Source: Actinernus sp. WN-2022 (lineage: Eukaryota > Cnidaria > Anthozoa > Actiniaria > Actinernidae). Taken from it: 64,000 nucleotides of DNA. The stretch's first letter is position 1. Every line of letters starts with the position of its first letter. Where the stretch lies: assembly GCA_030867875.1 (NCBI GenBank), contig JAOWCC010000655.1:12980269-13044268 (forward strand). Reading direction: 5' to 3'. A model generated the notes under the pieces. That model was not told the origin of the DNA and ran no database searches. It was given only the letters and a program-made list of their open reading frames with translations. This document shows, one piece after another, positions 8,889 to 18,080 of this stretch. The position numbers were made by a program, and so were the translations under genes.

Positions 8889-9239
8889 ATGGAAATCGTC
8901 AACGTGAGGATTAAAGGAAGCGTAAGCTCTGTCACCACTAACGCCTTAATAGCCTTAGAATCTCCTACTTCATATTGTACCGATTCACTTATGCTCGAGT
9001 TAGACCCAAAAGGAAAGTTAGCAGACGTTAAATTTGATACCGACTACAGAGTCTACGTAATGAATCTAGAATTGCAAATGAGTAAGACGGAAGAATTCTC
9101 AAACATTCGCAATGTGGTGCTTTGCTCTGATGAGCCACTAACCGCGCACACGGTTCTCTTCCCAAAAGCGTACGAAGGGAGCAGCGTAGGTTTGATAATA
9201 GGACGCGAAGAACTATCCATATTAAAGTCTCGTTGTTAA
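8889..9239 (+). CDS. Accessory protein of Polinton copy 1, unknown function
   Basis: The product is 116 residues from the ATG at 8,889 (MEIVNVRIKGSVSSVTTN). A TATATAAATA box lies about 20 bases upstream. The sequence looks like a small soluble mixed alpha/beta or all-beta protein, with alternating hydrophobic residues, no membrane segment and two cysteines. It has no counterpart in copy 2 or copy 3, where the membrane-protein gene is followed directly by the integrase or is truncated. The frame is intact even though most neighbours are broken. I do not recognise the family. Confidence 0.55.
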   Translation: MEIVNVRIKGSVSSVTTNALIALESPTSYCTDSLMLELDPKGKLADVKFDTDYRVYVMNLELQMSKTEEFSNIRNVVLCSDEPLTAHTVLFPKAYEGSSVGLIIGREELSILKSRC

Positions 9240-9250
9240 TGTAATACGTA

Positions 9251-10192
9251 ATAGATGCTATCTTCTATGGCCCTGAAGGATACTGGAAAGGCTACTCCGC
9301 AATTGGTAAACTATCGGTGGTAGCAAAAGTATCGGAAGACGCAGCTAGGAATTGGTTAGAGAAACAAGCACTATGGCAGATTTATTTACCGCCACCACGA
9401 TATATACCACGGCCACATTGGACCGTATCGAAACCAAATGAGGTCCATCAAGCCGATTTAATATTTCTACCTCATGATAGACCTGGACGTGGAAGGAAAC
9501 TATATAAGTATGCGTTAGTGGTAATCGATGTGGCTTCTAGATATAAAGAGGCCGAGCCCTTAGCATCGAAAGATAGTGGTGAAGTATCTGCGGCATTCGG
9601 ACGAATATATGATCGTAGTTCACTAACATGGCCAAAAACGTTGCAAGTAGATCCTGGTAGAGAATTCATGGGTCGTATGTCTGAAACCCTAGAACTACAT
9701 GGTACGAAAGTTCAACGAGGTGAGGCTGGTAATCATAGATCGCAAAGTTTTGTCGAACGAGCAAATAGAACTCTAGCTGAGAGATTGTTTGGATATCAAT
9801 ATGCGCAAGAGATGGTACTTACTTCGGAAGGATCAGATGCGCGCAGTAGAGAATGGGTATTGCGACTTCCAGGGGTTATAAAAGCCATGAATAACGAAGT
9901 TACTCTACCATTCGATGTTCCAGTTCGATATCTATATGCGCCTGGAGAATTGGAAGGTGGAGCCAAACGAGCAACTGATCCCATATGGAGTTTACAGACA
10001 TATATTATTTCTCGTAGTGCGATATCTTCGAACCAACCAGTTCTGTACTACCTCGCGAAGCAAGAAGGGGAAGACGCACCAAAGCGAGGGTTCGTACGTG
10101 AAGAGCTACAAATCGTTCCCCCAAATACTGAACTACCACCGAAGGGAATTCTATTCGTATCCAACCGATCTAAGATAGCAACTCGTAAATAA
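9251..10192 (+). pseudogene. Polinton rve-family integrase (copy 1, start lost, internal deletion)
   Basis: This is a retroviral-type DDE integrase. HQADLIF carries the first Asp, QVDPGREF the second and SFVERANRTLAERLF the Glu. The N-terminal segment matching MDAKLSLRYY of copy 2 is present, but its ATG is ATA here (9,251), and the nearest in-frame ATG would remove the N-terminal domain. Relative to copy 2, about 36 residues are missing between NNEVT and LPFDV, while the C-terminal APGELEGG and RGFVREEL segments remain. In Polintons the integrase inserts the linear genome and produces the short target duplication. Its 3' end overlaps the convergent polymerase gene by 23 bases. Confidence 0.75.
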
Positions 10193-13100
10193 AATTATCC
10201 ATATCTAAGTTTTTGTGCCCGTAGGCTAACGTATCGATTCCGTTTGTTGAAATACAACGTTTAGAGTCGAATGGCGAGAGAGATATTTTATTCATATGCA
10301 TACCATACATCCTATGACCTTCGCTTCTAAGCATATCCATTCCGTGGCGAAATACTTTCTTATCTCGTGAGCACTCTTTGTATTGTTCATGGCGGATACG
10401 ATGTTTAACGACTGCCTTCTTGGTACCTTTGGCTTTCCGAATCTCGCCGCCGCCTACTTTCGAGATCGAGTATAGCTTTGATCGCAGTCCAACATATTCA
10501 ACAATGGCAATACCTCCACATTCATCTTTCATTTTACCGAGTGCTTTCTTGTTGTTCGTAACGTATAAAGGGTGATCTTTGCCGTAGTTTCTCGTATCGT
10601 ATAGATGTTTATTGGTGGCAATGTCTGTATATATGTCTTCCGTTTCAATGTGAAGTAATAGACTATCGGTTTCAGTATATAGTAAATTACAACGTTGCCC
10701 ATACTGCCGCTTGAGATCTTTGTAGTAGAAGTCGTACATCAGATGTTTCGAAAGATCTAGAATTGACATTTCAACGTATACTGGGCGGTTCAAAAGTAAC
10801 TTACTTCTATAGCTGTGTACGGCAGCTAGATCGTCATCGAAGATCGTGGATCGAGCATAGCTAGGTTTATTCAAGAGACGTTGTAGTTTGATTCCTTCTG
10901 AAGATCGCACTAGTTGGACATTGACGCGTTTACGTAGATTTTCCATCGTTTTACCGAATACGCTATTGTTCATTAGTTTGTAGAGTTCTTGTTCGAAAGG
11001 GCTATTCGCTTGTTTTTGTAGTTCCGTAATCATTCGTATGTATGGCTCCATCCATGGTGATTGGTTGAATCGTAGTGCTCTGTGGATCTTCGTTAAACGC
11101 ATTCCAAGAGATAGATATATTTGTAGATTACGGTAGTGGAGCACATATCGTTCTTTGTTGTATAGGTTAGGTATGAGTTTTTCCACTTTCAAGGATCCAT
11201 TACCTTCATATAGTTTCTCGAATAGATCGATTTGATAATCTGATAACCAACCTTTATTCACTTGCATTCTCTCGGGGGCGAGTGGGTAGTCGTTGTGTGA
11301 GTCGTGGAGCTTTCGAGGATACTCAAGGTCAACTTCGAGGATGTATCCCACATCAGAATCGGTTTCGTGTTGGGTGATTCGTTCTTCCGTTGGTGTGCAC
11401 CACTCAAATCCCCCCGTTGGTAGATATTGGCTCATAGCCCAACCATATAGATTGTTGGCGTCGAGGTATATTATATGGCTATTTGGCTTATCTGGATCGA
11501 AGTCGGGTACGTTTGGGTTGTTTGCTTTGGCATAACGATGAGATACCATAGATATTCCACCACGTAGACCTTTTTCGATGAATAGATGCATGTCGATGTC
11601 AGTGAATAGTTCTAGTTCCACTCCAGTTTTCTTTAACAACGCATCCCACGAAAGTGCTGGACTCGTATAATAATGAGCCGGGTCCAATCCATAGTTTTGC
11701 ATACATGTCGCGCGGAAGTTCTCGAACACATCTGCTAAAAGAAGTACATCGGTTCGTAGATAGAGGTCGTGGTAGCCTCCTAACGTTTCACAATCGAATA
11801 CCTCCCAATTTTGTAGTGCGTGTTCGTAGTCTTCGTGGGATATGCCCTCTAGGGTTAATTTACTATAGAATGCGTCTTTTGGTGGAAGAGAAGTCTCCGT
11901 AAATCTATCCCAAGAATCCATGTACTCATACGGATAAACACCTTTGCGCATCAACAACTTGGCTTTCTCTGGGTTCGACGTATATTTCATAGTTTGTAGG
12001 AACGTGTCTGGTGATGAACTCGCTACCAATTTATCGAGAGAAGATAGTAGGAATTGCGCGCTATCGATGAACCGTAGGTTTCCAAGCGAGAACGAAATGT
12101 ATTTCTCCATATTGTTTGGAATACAAGAGATAGCGCCCTCCGTCTTGGAGATGGATTGCATCAATAGGTGAGAATCATAACCACGCAAATTGTGGAATAC
12201 GACTGGGATAGTAGGGAAGATACGTAATTTGAGATTACATACCTTGTGTGCGGCAACCCGAAACTCTCCTGTGATGTGGCAGTGGTCACGTACCCTATCT
12301 TTACCAAGAGCTTTCTGGCAGATATGACATATAGTTGACCTATCGTACTCCCTCTTGTTTTTCATTGACATACATAGTGGCTTGGCCTTTTGGGCTTTTA
12401 TCTTCGTTTCTTCTTCTTGTATACATCGTAGAAATACATCGGTAGGCATCTCGATTCGAATGGCTCGATCGTTAATTCCGTTACATTCTGGGATGTGCTT
12501 CGCAAGAAGAGCTTTGGTGGAATATCCATGTAGGCATCGTTCGCAGAAGTGCTTCCTATTTTTATGTTTTGTCTGATCAAATAGGAGGCGGTTGAAATCC
12601 TTGATACAGCAGTAGTGCTGCTTACCACTTTTTGGGTCTTCTATAAGCAAGAGGTTAACGCGTTTGGAGAAAGTCTCCTTCGAGATGTGATGCACGATCA
12701 AGCACTTTTCTTGGGGGTCCCAACCATATACGTTGATAGAGATCTTATTTTGCCTCTCTAAACGCGGTATTTGTGAGATTGGTGTTGGTGAGTCCACCCC
12801 TTCGGATTTCGCATCATCTTGTTGATACTTTGATATCCTCTGAGGATCTTTTTTGACTGGAAACAGCGCTACGCATATCGACCAAAGTGCACAATGGTCA
12901 TCATAGTTTTTCACGTTTATCACGGCTTTCTTATTAGCGATTTCTGTAGGTAGTGGTAAATACGAACCTCCACGTAGTGGTTGATATCGGGCAATGTTCA
13001 ACCATAGAATGTTAATTTTATCTATGACCCAGTTCGATCCTCGACTGATCCACTTCTCAATGTAGTTATGGATCTGAGCATGTGCTTCTACTATTACTCC

Positions 13101-13401
13101 ACGGGTATCAGAACCGTTGGTCAGAACTGCTTGTGAACTACGAAATGTGGCTATCTGGTATTCTGGACCCTCGGGTTTGTCTAGACGAAAAGTTATATTC
13201 AAAGCTAACTGAACCTTGATGTTATTTTAAGTCTTGTAGATCTTCATCGATCTTTTCGATAGTCCGCTTTCGCACACCGGATAGGAAAGCAGCTGGGTCT
13301 GCTCCTAGAGGATTACCATCTGGAACGTCCATCTTCCATCCTCGTAAATAGCCCTTAATGGTCCTGGGTGATCGAACGAACGTTAGTATGTGTTCTACCA
13401 T
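10170..13401 (-). pseudogene. Protein-primed type family-B DNA polymerase (copy 1)
   Basis: The main frame (13,202 to 10,170) gives 1,010 residues. A preceding frame from the ATG at 13,401 (MVEHILTFVRS, 59 codons) ends in DLK just before the main frame resumes as NIKVQLALNITF, so one frameshift near 13,222 splits a longer gene. Residues 220-240 form a CxxC...H...C zinc knuckle. Residues 292-323 form an endonuclease-VII-like module (CHIC, DHCHITGEFRVAAHKVCN). HNLRGYDSH (about 337) and YLRTDVLLLAD (about 481) match ExoII and ExoIII. YLDANNLYGW (579) is motif A, KLMNNSVFGK (742) motif B and YTETDS (842) motif C. No ExoI-type D-x-E is seen between the zinc knuckle and the endonuclease-VII module, so the exonuclease looks incomplete. 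Motif C has Glu where catalysis normally uses Asp. The enzyme would replicate the linear Polinton genome. Confidence 0.8.
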
Positions 13402-13415
13402 GGTATATTATTACC

Positions 13416-13460
13416 TTATACTAGCCTTCCTCTAATAGGGTATCAAAATATGGTAACGTA
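13416..13460. repeat. Remnant of Polinton terminal inverted repeat (copy 1 right end)
   Basis: The stretch TTCCTCTAATAGGGTATC and its flanks match the inner part of the copy 2 terminal repeat (56,880-56,925, TATCTCTAATAGGGCATC). Homology ends where the palindromic element begins, so the true terminus of copy 1 is lost. Confidence 0.55.
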
Positions 13461-13745
13461 CTATAGTAGCGTATAAACTGAGGGGACTGGTCGCAGTATC
13501 AACGCGTTCAATTATATGTCAATTTTCTGGCCACGAACCCACGACGTATTTGTTTGGACTTTGTAGACCACAAAATTCCCAAAATTACAACATCTAGGGT
13601 ACTCAATAGATAATAAGTTGGGATTTTGGGCATATTGTGGTCTACGAAGTCCAAACAAATGCGGCGAGGGTGAGGGGTTAGAAAATTGGCATATAATTGA
13701 GCGCGTTGGTGCTGCGCCAGTCCCCTCAGTTTATACACTACTTTG
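13461..13745. mobile_element. Palindromic MITE / foldback element
   Basis: Arms of about 100 bases (13,461-13,573 and 13,633-13,745) are inverted copies, starting AGTAG[C/T]GTATAAACTGAGG. They flank a central stretch of about 60 bases. It sits exactly at the junction between the end of copy 1 and the inverted copy 3 fragment. No clear target duplication is visible. Confidence 0.75.
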
Positions 13746-13989
13746 CATCTCGTAAGCATCGTGCTCTTTATCTTCCTGTTCGTAGTACCAATCAGCCAAT
13801 CTTTGACGTTTCCTTCTGTAAACCTCCATGGCAGCTGCTTGTTTCTCGAAGGCCTTGTCGTTTCTCGCTCGTTCTATAGCAGCGCTTTCATCTTTCCCCA
13901 AAATCAGTACTAGCAAGCACCCCAGCACCGGTGAATGCCGTTGCATTCAAAACAGCTCCAACAAGGGCCATGCCAAAGGCCGCCCCCAT
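13746..13989 (-). pseudogene. Two-membrane-segment Polinton protein (copy 3, truncated and frameshifted)
   Basis: The start at 13,989 reads MGAAFGMALVGAVLNATAFT, like the copy 1 and copy 2 proteins at 8,211 and 44,983. A frameshift after LAS moves to a frame reading GKDESAAIERARNDKAFEK. The palindromic element removes everything after about residue 80, including the LSDYYQPS segment and the C-terminal membrane helix. This gene marks one truncated end of copy 3. Confidence 0.5.
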
Positions 13990-13995
13990 GGGTAC

Positions 13996-14217
13996 TCACA
14001 AATCAGGTGGTATGTACTTTTTGTCCTCGAGATATTGCTTGGCAGCTATGCTACCAGCCAACACAGCTGTCCACTTCACGTAATTCACTATAGAAGCAGA
14101 AGGATCGTTGAGCACAGGTTCCTTAACGGCCTTTCTTGCAATCCAACCAATACCTGTAGCAAGCCCAGTAACTATAGCAGCATCAGTTACCGCTTTCATT
14201 AATTTATTCTCTCCCAT
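13996..14217 (-). CDS. Small two-helix membrane protein (copy 3, intact)
   Basis: The product is 73 residues (MGENKLMKAVTDAAIVTGLA...). It has a glycine-containing hydrophobic segment (residues 9-27), then a basic RKAVKEP stretch, then a second hydrophobic segment (YVKWTAVLAGSIAAKQYLE). This is the only open copy of this gene in the window; copies 1 and 2 each carry a frameshift after the first hydrophobic segment. The same architecture occurs in other cnidarian-type Polintons as I recall them. The role is unknown; holin-like or virion-membrane roles would be speculation. The next gene on this strand starts 7 bases after its stop. Confidence 0.6.
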   Translation of the reverse strand: MGENKLMKAVTDAAIVTGLATGIGWIARKAVKEPVLNDPSASIVNYVKWTAVLAGSIAAKQYLEDKKYIPPDL

Positions 14218-14267
14218 ACTCCCATAGCATACAACATATGGTCCTAGTCTTTAAATGTTGTATCATT

Positions 14268-14630
14268 CTACTCCATATCCGGCAACGCTACCTTCGTTGT
14301 CCCTACTGGACTCGCGGGTCGTATCGTACTAATATTCTTAGGGGCGTCGTCTCTGTATCTTCTGTATTGATAGTACGCCCCTACCAATGAAGCGCCTACG
14401 CCAATAGCTGCTAGAGTAGTATTGGTAGACATGTTTTTTGACCGGTTTCCTCCCACATCGGTTTCTTTAGGTAATTCACTTTCACGAGCCAACTCTCGCT
14501 TTTGAGCCTCCCTGGCACGTTTGTTGCTTTCTGCCAATGCTTTTCCAGCAGCAACACGCTTTGGATCTTTTTCTCTTTTCTCAGGCACAGTCTTCGGAGG
14601 ATCTGCAGTTATCTGATCCGTTTCCTCCAT
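14268..14630 (-). CDS. Small basic single-pass membrane protein (copy 3)
   Basis: The product is 120 residues from the ATG at 14,630 (MEETDQITADPPKTV). It carries the conserved PKRVAAGKALAESNKRA segment, a charged middle, one hydrophobic helix (TLAAIGVGASLVGAYYQYR) and the shared ending PDME. It is parallel to 7,579-7,950 and 44,374-44,724, and its start lies inside the 3' end of the preceding gene, as in the other copies. The frame is intact. The conserved basic region is followed by a membrane helix in all three copies, which suggests a fixed topology. Confidence 0.6.
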   Translation of the reverse strand: MEETDQITADPPKTVPEKREKDPKRVAAGKALAESNKRAREAQKRELARESELPKETDVGGNRSKNMSTNTTLAAIGVGASLVGAYYQYRRYRDDAPKNISTIRPASPVGTTKVALPDME

Positions 14631-15137
14631 CTTGCTTTGATATAGTAGGTATGTATGAAGGTTCAATAGGTGTGGTAGCAGAGGTACCAGGAATGACTAT
14701 GTGACCAGATACGTGGAACAAGCCGCTAGCTAGCGCTACAAAGCGACCTGCTTTAAGTGATAACAGGCCAGTCGCAGCACTGATCTCGTTGCGGACTAGA
14801 TGGTCTTCTTGTAGTTCTTTGATCAGTGCTTCTTGAGAATCTATTGGGACTAGGTAAGCAACTAAGCAGGTAGCTAGGCGCATCACACCATCGACTAAGC
14901 TTCCTGTTATTTGCTGTGCCAGAACGGCCTGGTATCTTCTATATAATCTACTTCTTTCTCAGATAGTCTAGAAATGTCTCCTAGAGAGATTTTTTTCCCT
15001 AGATAATCGGCCTTCGTTGTACCCGTAGCTGCTACAATTGCAAGTGCTTCGCGGTTATCTGTTACGACGTCCTCTGTTTTAGGTGGTGGGCCTGTTACAT
15101 CCTCACCTAGTAGGGCAATTATTTCTTCATCATCCAT
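14581..15137 (-). pseudogene. Conserved Polinton helical protein (copy 3, frameshifted)
   Basis: The N-terminal part starts at 15,137 (MDDEEIIALLGEDVTGPPPK) and reads to EKEVDYIEDTRPFW. A frameshift near 14,930 then passes to the frame ending at 14,581 (MMRLATCLVAYLVPIDSQ). The full protein is represented by copy 2 at 43,872-44,426. Overlap with the ATPase stop (8 bases) is the same as in copy 2. Confidence 0.55.
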
Positions 15138-15741
15138 GATAATATGTTATAGGTGCGGGTATCTCTAACACTACTGCAAAAGGATGTCGCAAACAAAAGC
15201 ATATGCGAGCAAACTTGTGAGACCGAAGCACTGCTTGTAACTCACTGCCTTCTTGTGAGCCTCCATAGTCCTCGAATAGCTTTTTCCCATCCATAGCTGA
15301 TGCGGTATGAAAGGCAACTACGACAGCTACGTTTTCACGGAAAGGTTTGCATATGCTTGTTAATTGTTGGGATAGCACCCAAACAGAGAGCCCTATATGT
15401 CGAGCAGAAAAGGCCAAATCAGTTCTTCTTTTTACATCCTTTGAGGCAGCACAATCATCTAGAATCAATAGTGTATTGGTACCTGCCCAAAAGGTTGCAC
15501 AAATATGCAATGCAGCATTAATAGCATCCTGTGGTGGAGATATGACATAGAAGTGTGGATCTCGATGGGCAAATCCTCTATAGGTTTTGTTGTGGGCGTA
15601 TGTGGGGCAAACTAATACTATATAGTCAAACTTACCACGAAATGGTCCACGAAACTGTTCTATGAGAAATGCTGTTTTCCCACAGTTTGTGGGGCCTACT
15701 ATGAGTGCATTGAATGGGATGTGTTCTACCAGGGAATCTAT
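15130..15741 (-). pseudogene. A32-like packaging ATPase (copy 3, open but start codon lost)
   Basis: Reading from 15,741 the frame is open for 203 codons. It includes GPTNCGKT (Walker A), LLILDDC (Walker B) and WVLSQQLTSI. At the position where copies 1 and 2 have ATG GAT TCC this copy has ATA GAT TCC, so the normal start is lost. Residues KLVD after KRRTD are also missing in frame. Otherwise this is the least damaged ATPase in the window. The preceding MCP fragment stops 3 bases upstream. Confidence 0.65.
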
Positions 15742-15743
15742 TG

Positions 15744-16098
15744 TTAATATGTAAAGCTACTCAGAGTTCCATTCAATATATTAATCTGAGCATCCGACAG
15801 AACGAAAATGTGCATGTTAACAGTTCCACTGCCTCCACTCCTGTGCACTCGGATGTCTATGTCTTTTCCACCACCTATTTGGGCCAAGCCATCACCATGG
15901 ACAACTGAATCCTTTGCTGTGCGACAATCAACCAAGATGGCAAATTTGTTGTTGTAGAACTTGGCGGGTGTCATAGGCGTCATTTTCGGATCGACATCTA
16001 CTGACGTACCAAACCACCTCTTGGCAGCCTCCCAGAAATCTGGTGGTAGTATACCATCTGGAAAGAAGAAATTTGGAATCCATTAACATCGACCTGCT
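15744..16098 (-). pseudogene. Major capsid protein, C-terminal fragment (copy 3)
   Basis: The last 80 codons are open and include ILVDCRTAKDS and LSDAQINILNG. Upstream, frame-shifted sequence still shows VDVNG, then PN.FFPDGILPPDFWEA, matching copy 2. Homology stops at about 16,098, so copy 3 begins within the second jelly-roll domain. Together with the truncated gene at 13,746 this makes copy 3 an internal Polinton fragment in inverted orientation relative to copy 1. Confidence 0.6.
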
Positions 16099-16239
16099 GA
16101 GTGTACCACGTGGCCATTTCAAAATTCTAAGATTTTATTCTTAATTCCTAACTTTCAAACTGTTTTTCAAATACTTAGTTTAGTAATTCTAAAGTTTCAT
16201 CCGGAATTCTCAAAATTGATTTAGTTATTTCACTCTAAC

Positions 16240-16570
16240 TAGTGGCCGTACACGACACTGATTTATATCCTGCAATTCCGTATTCTGCATTTTGCATTCT
16301 GTAAATATGTGGCCTCGATTCCATGGCTGGTTCTGTGTCTTGCATTCTGTAATTAAGTTGCCTCGCCGGATTCCATGGCTGTTTTCTGTACTTATGTTGC
16401 CTCGATTCCATGGCTGTTTTTCTGTACTTATGTTGCCTCGATTCCATGGCTGTTTTCTGTATTTTGCGATCCTGTAACTAAAGTGCCTCGCGCGATTCTG
16501 TGTTTTGTATTCTGTAATTATGTGGCCTCGATTCCATGGCTGTAGCCTCGATTCCATCAAGTTATTGAGC
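16240..16570. repeat. Minisatellite with GCCTCGATTCCATGGCTG core
   Basis: About seven imperfect units of roughly 35-50 bases each contain CCTCGATTCCATGG and a CTGTA/TTTTGCATTCTG stretch. The same repeat family appears in the opposite orientation at 63,600-63,985. Open frames across it are explained by the repeat and not by a gene. Confidence 0.8.
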
Positions 16571-16817
16571 CTCGGTTTCAGGAAGTATTTTTGGAAAATG
16601 TCGGCCATATTGAAAAAGATCGCACCTGTATAAATCTGTATTCTCCTCAAAATGAATCTCGACGAACTTGTGAGTGAACACTTTATTCGAGAGCTCGTCG
16701 AAAGGAAAGTATCGTACAAAGGTATAAGCGAAAAGCTTCAAGCTCTCTTTCCTGGTAAGTTTTAGACTGTGTTGTATATGTATGTTGTACATGTAGTATA
16801 AATTATTTTTTAAGTAA

Positions 16818-17140
16818 GGCCAGATAAAAAAAATACTTGTTTAGCGTCCACCCATTTCAATTTTTCCAGGTAGGGAGGTGTTTTGTTTTCTATTTGAAGT
16901 TTATTTTGTCTTGATCAGACATTATTCACTCACCTCGTGTTCATGACCTCGAGTTGTAGAAACAAAATGGCATCGATGTTAAAATATTTAATATTTTAAT
17001 TGGTACATGTAGGGGTCTGGGTACAAGAATTGGTGTTCGCGGGCGCATTTACAGTTTTTTTATGAAAAAAAAAAAAGAGAGGTCGGGTACATTTCTCAGG
17101 TCGGGCGGGGACGCTAAACAAGTATTTTTTTAATCTGCCC
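16818..17140. mobile_element. PIF/Harbinger-type MITE
   Basis: Terminal inverted repeats of about 33 bases begin GG[C/G]CAGAT[A/T]AAAAAAAT. The element is flanked by TAA on both sides (16,815-16,817 and 17,141-17,143). A three-base TWA duplication and GG-starting termini are the usual signs of this superfamily. It is 323 bases long and no coding capacity is seen. Confidence 0.65.
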
Positions 17141-17295
17141 TAAGGAGTGTTTTATACACAATAGGAGGGTTTAATACCCTCCTACTAGGGTTACCCTAGC
17201 ACTAGGGTCAAATATATCCTGGGTTTACAAGCCGATGATCCCTACCGCCCAGGTCAACTCACACGATCGATGCTCGAACAGAAGCACTTAAAATA

Positions 17296-17422
17296 AGTTT
17301 TGCTTACAATGGGGCCAAAATTTGGAACTCTTTGCCCAGTTTTACAAGAGGCAAACAGTTTAACCATATTTCGAACGGAGCTCCAAAATATTGATATTTG
17401 TGGACTCATGGACTGTTTATAA
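17296..17422 (+). pseudogene. 3' end of a non-LTR retrotransposon reverse transcriptase ORF
   Basis: A short stretch reads FAYNGAKIWNSLP, then after a one-base shift VLQEANSLTIFRTELQN and a stop. A G-x-x-[LI]-WNSLP segment followed by a helical F-[RK]-x-x-L tail is typical of the extreme C-terminus of CR1/L2-type ORF2 proteins. The rest of the element is absent. Confidence 0.45.
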
Positions 17423-17703
17423 TATATTTTTAATGTATATATTTAACATAAGATTTGTAATTATATTATTAGTCCAACCGTTTAAATACTATTAACTTAT
17501 TGTAACGGTTCTCTTGGAAACCAAGTATAACTTGAAGAGATTCTGTATTTTAAATAAAGATTAATTCTAGATGCGGTCATCAAAATCACACAAGTATAGA
17601 AAACAAAATGGAGGACACAGGTAGAATATTTTGGTGTTTCCCTTTATGTACCAATCAAATCGAAATATCAACACCCCCCCTCTAGAATATAATTCTCCCT
17701 AGA
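17423..17703. other. No gene seen
   Basis: AT-rich sequence following the non-LTR remnant; probably its 3' untranslated part and unrelated spacer. Confidence 0.4.
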
Positions 17704-17904
17704 GACCCTATGCGGCATAAGTCCTGGTGACTTGCATGTCAACGAGGCTGGTAGGTCCTCTGGAATGTTGAAATTGAAGCCCCTGCGGGGAGATGTGTGA
17801 TCATGAAATGCACTGAACGAATGTTCAGTGAAACAATGCATAGCATAGCAAATTAACAGCATTGTTTCACTGACATGCAAGTCACCAGGACTTATGATAG
17901 GGTC
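17704..17904. repeat. Short inverted repeat element
   Basis: Arms of about 35 bases containing AAGTCCTGGTGACTTGCATG lie at 17,704-17,741 and 17,870-17,904 in opposite orientation. Further inverted segments around AACAATG lie inside. This is a MITE-like stem-loop structure. Confidence 0.6.
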
Positions 17905-18080
17905 TATTCTAGAGCCAAATTGTCTGGAAGAGGGAGAGACTGGAACCTCTGCACACAAGCAACAGCTGCTAGGATGATCCTTAGTGCTAGGGTCATTCTA
18001 GTATCCAAGACAAAACTGACATGTCTATGTCCTTTCAAATCAAACCAAGAGTATCTGTCGTACGACTTCCTTATAAGGAT

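Noticed and set aside
16225..16719. Minus-strand open frame of about 164 codons
   Set aside because: It is produced by the minisatellite units (repeated MESRQHKYR-type peptides) and lacks any conserved domain.
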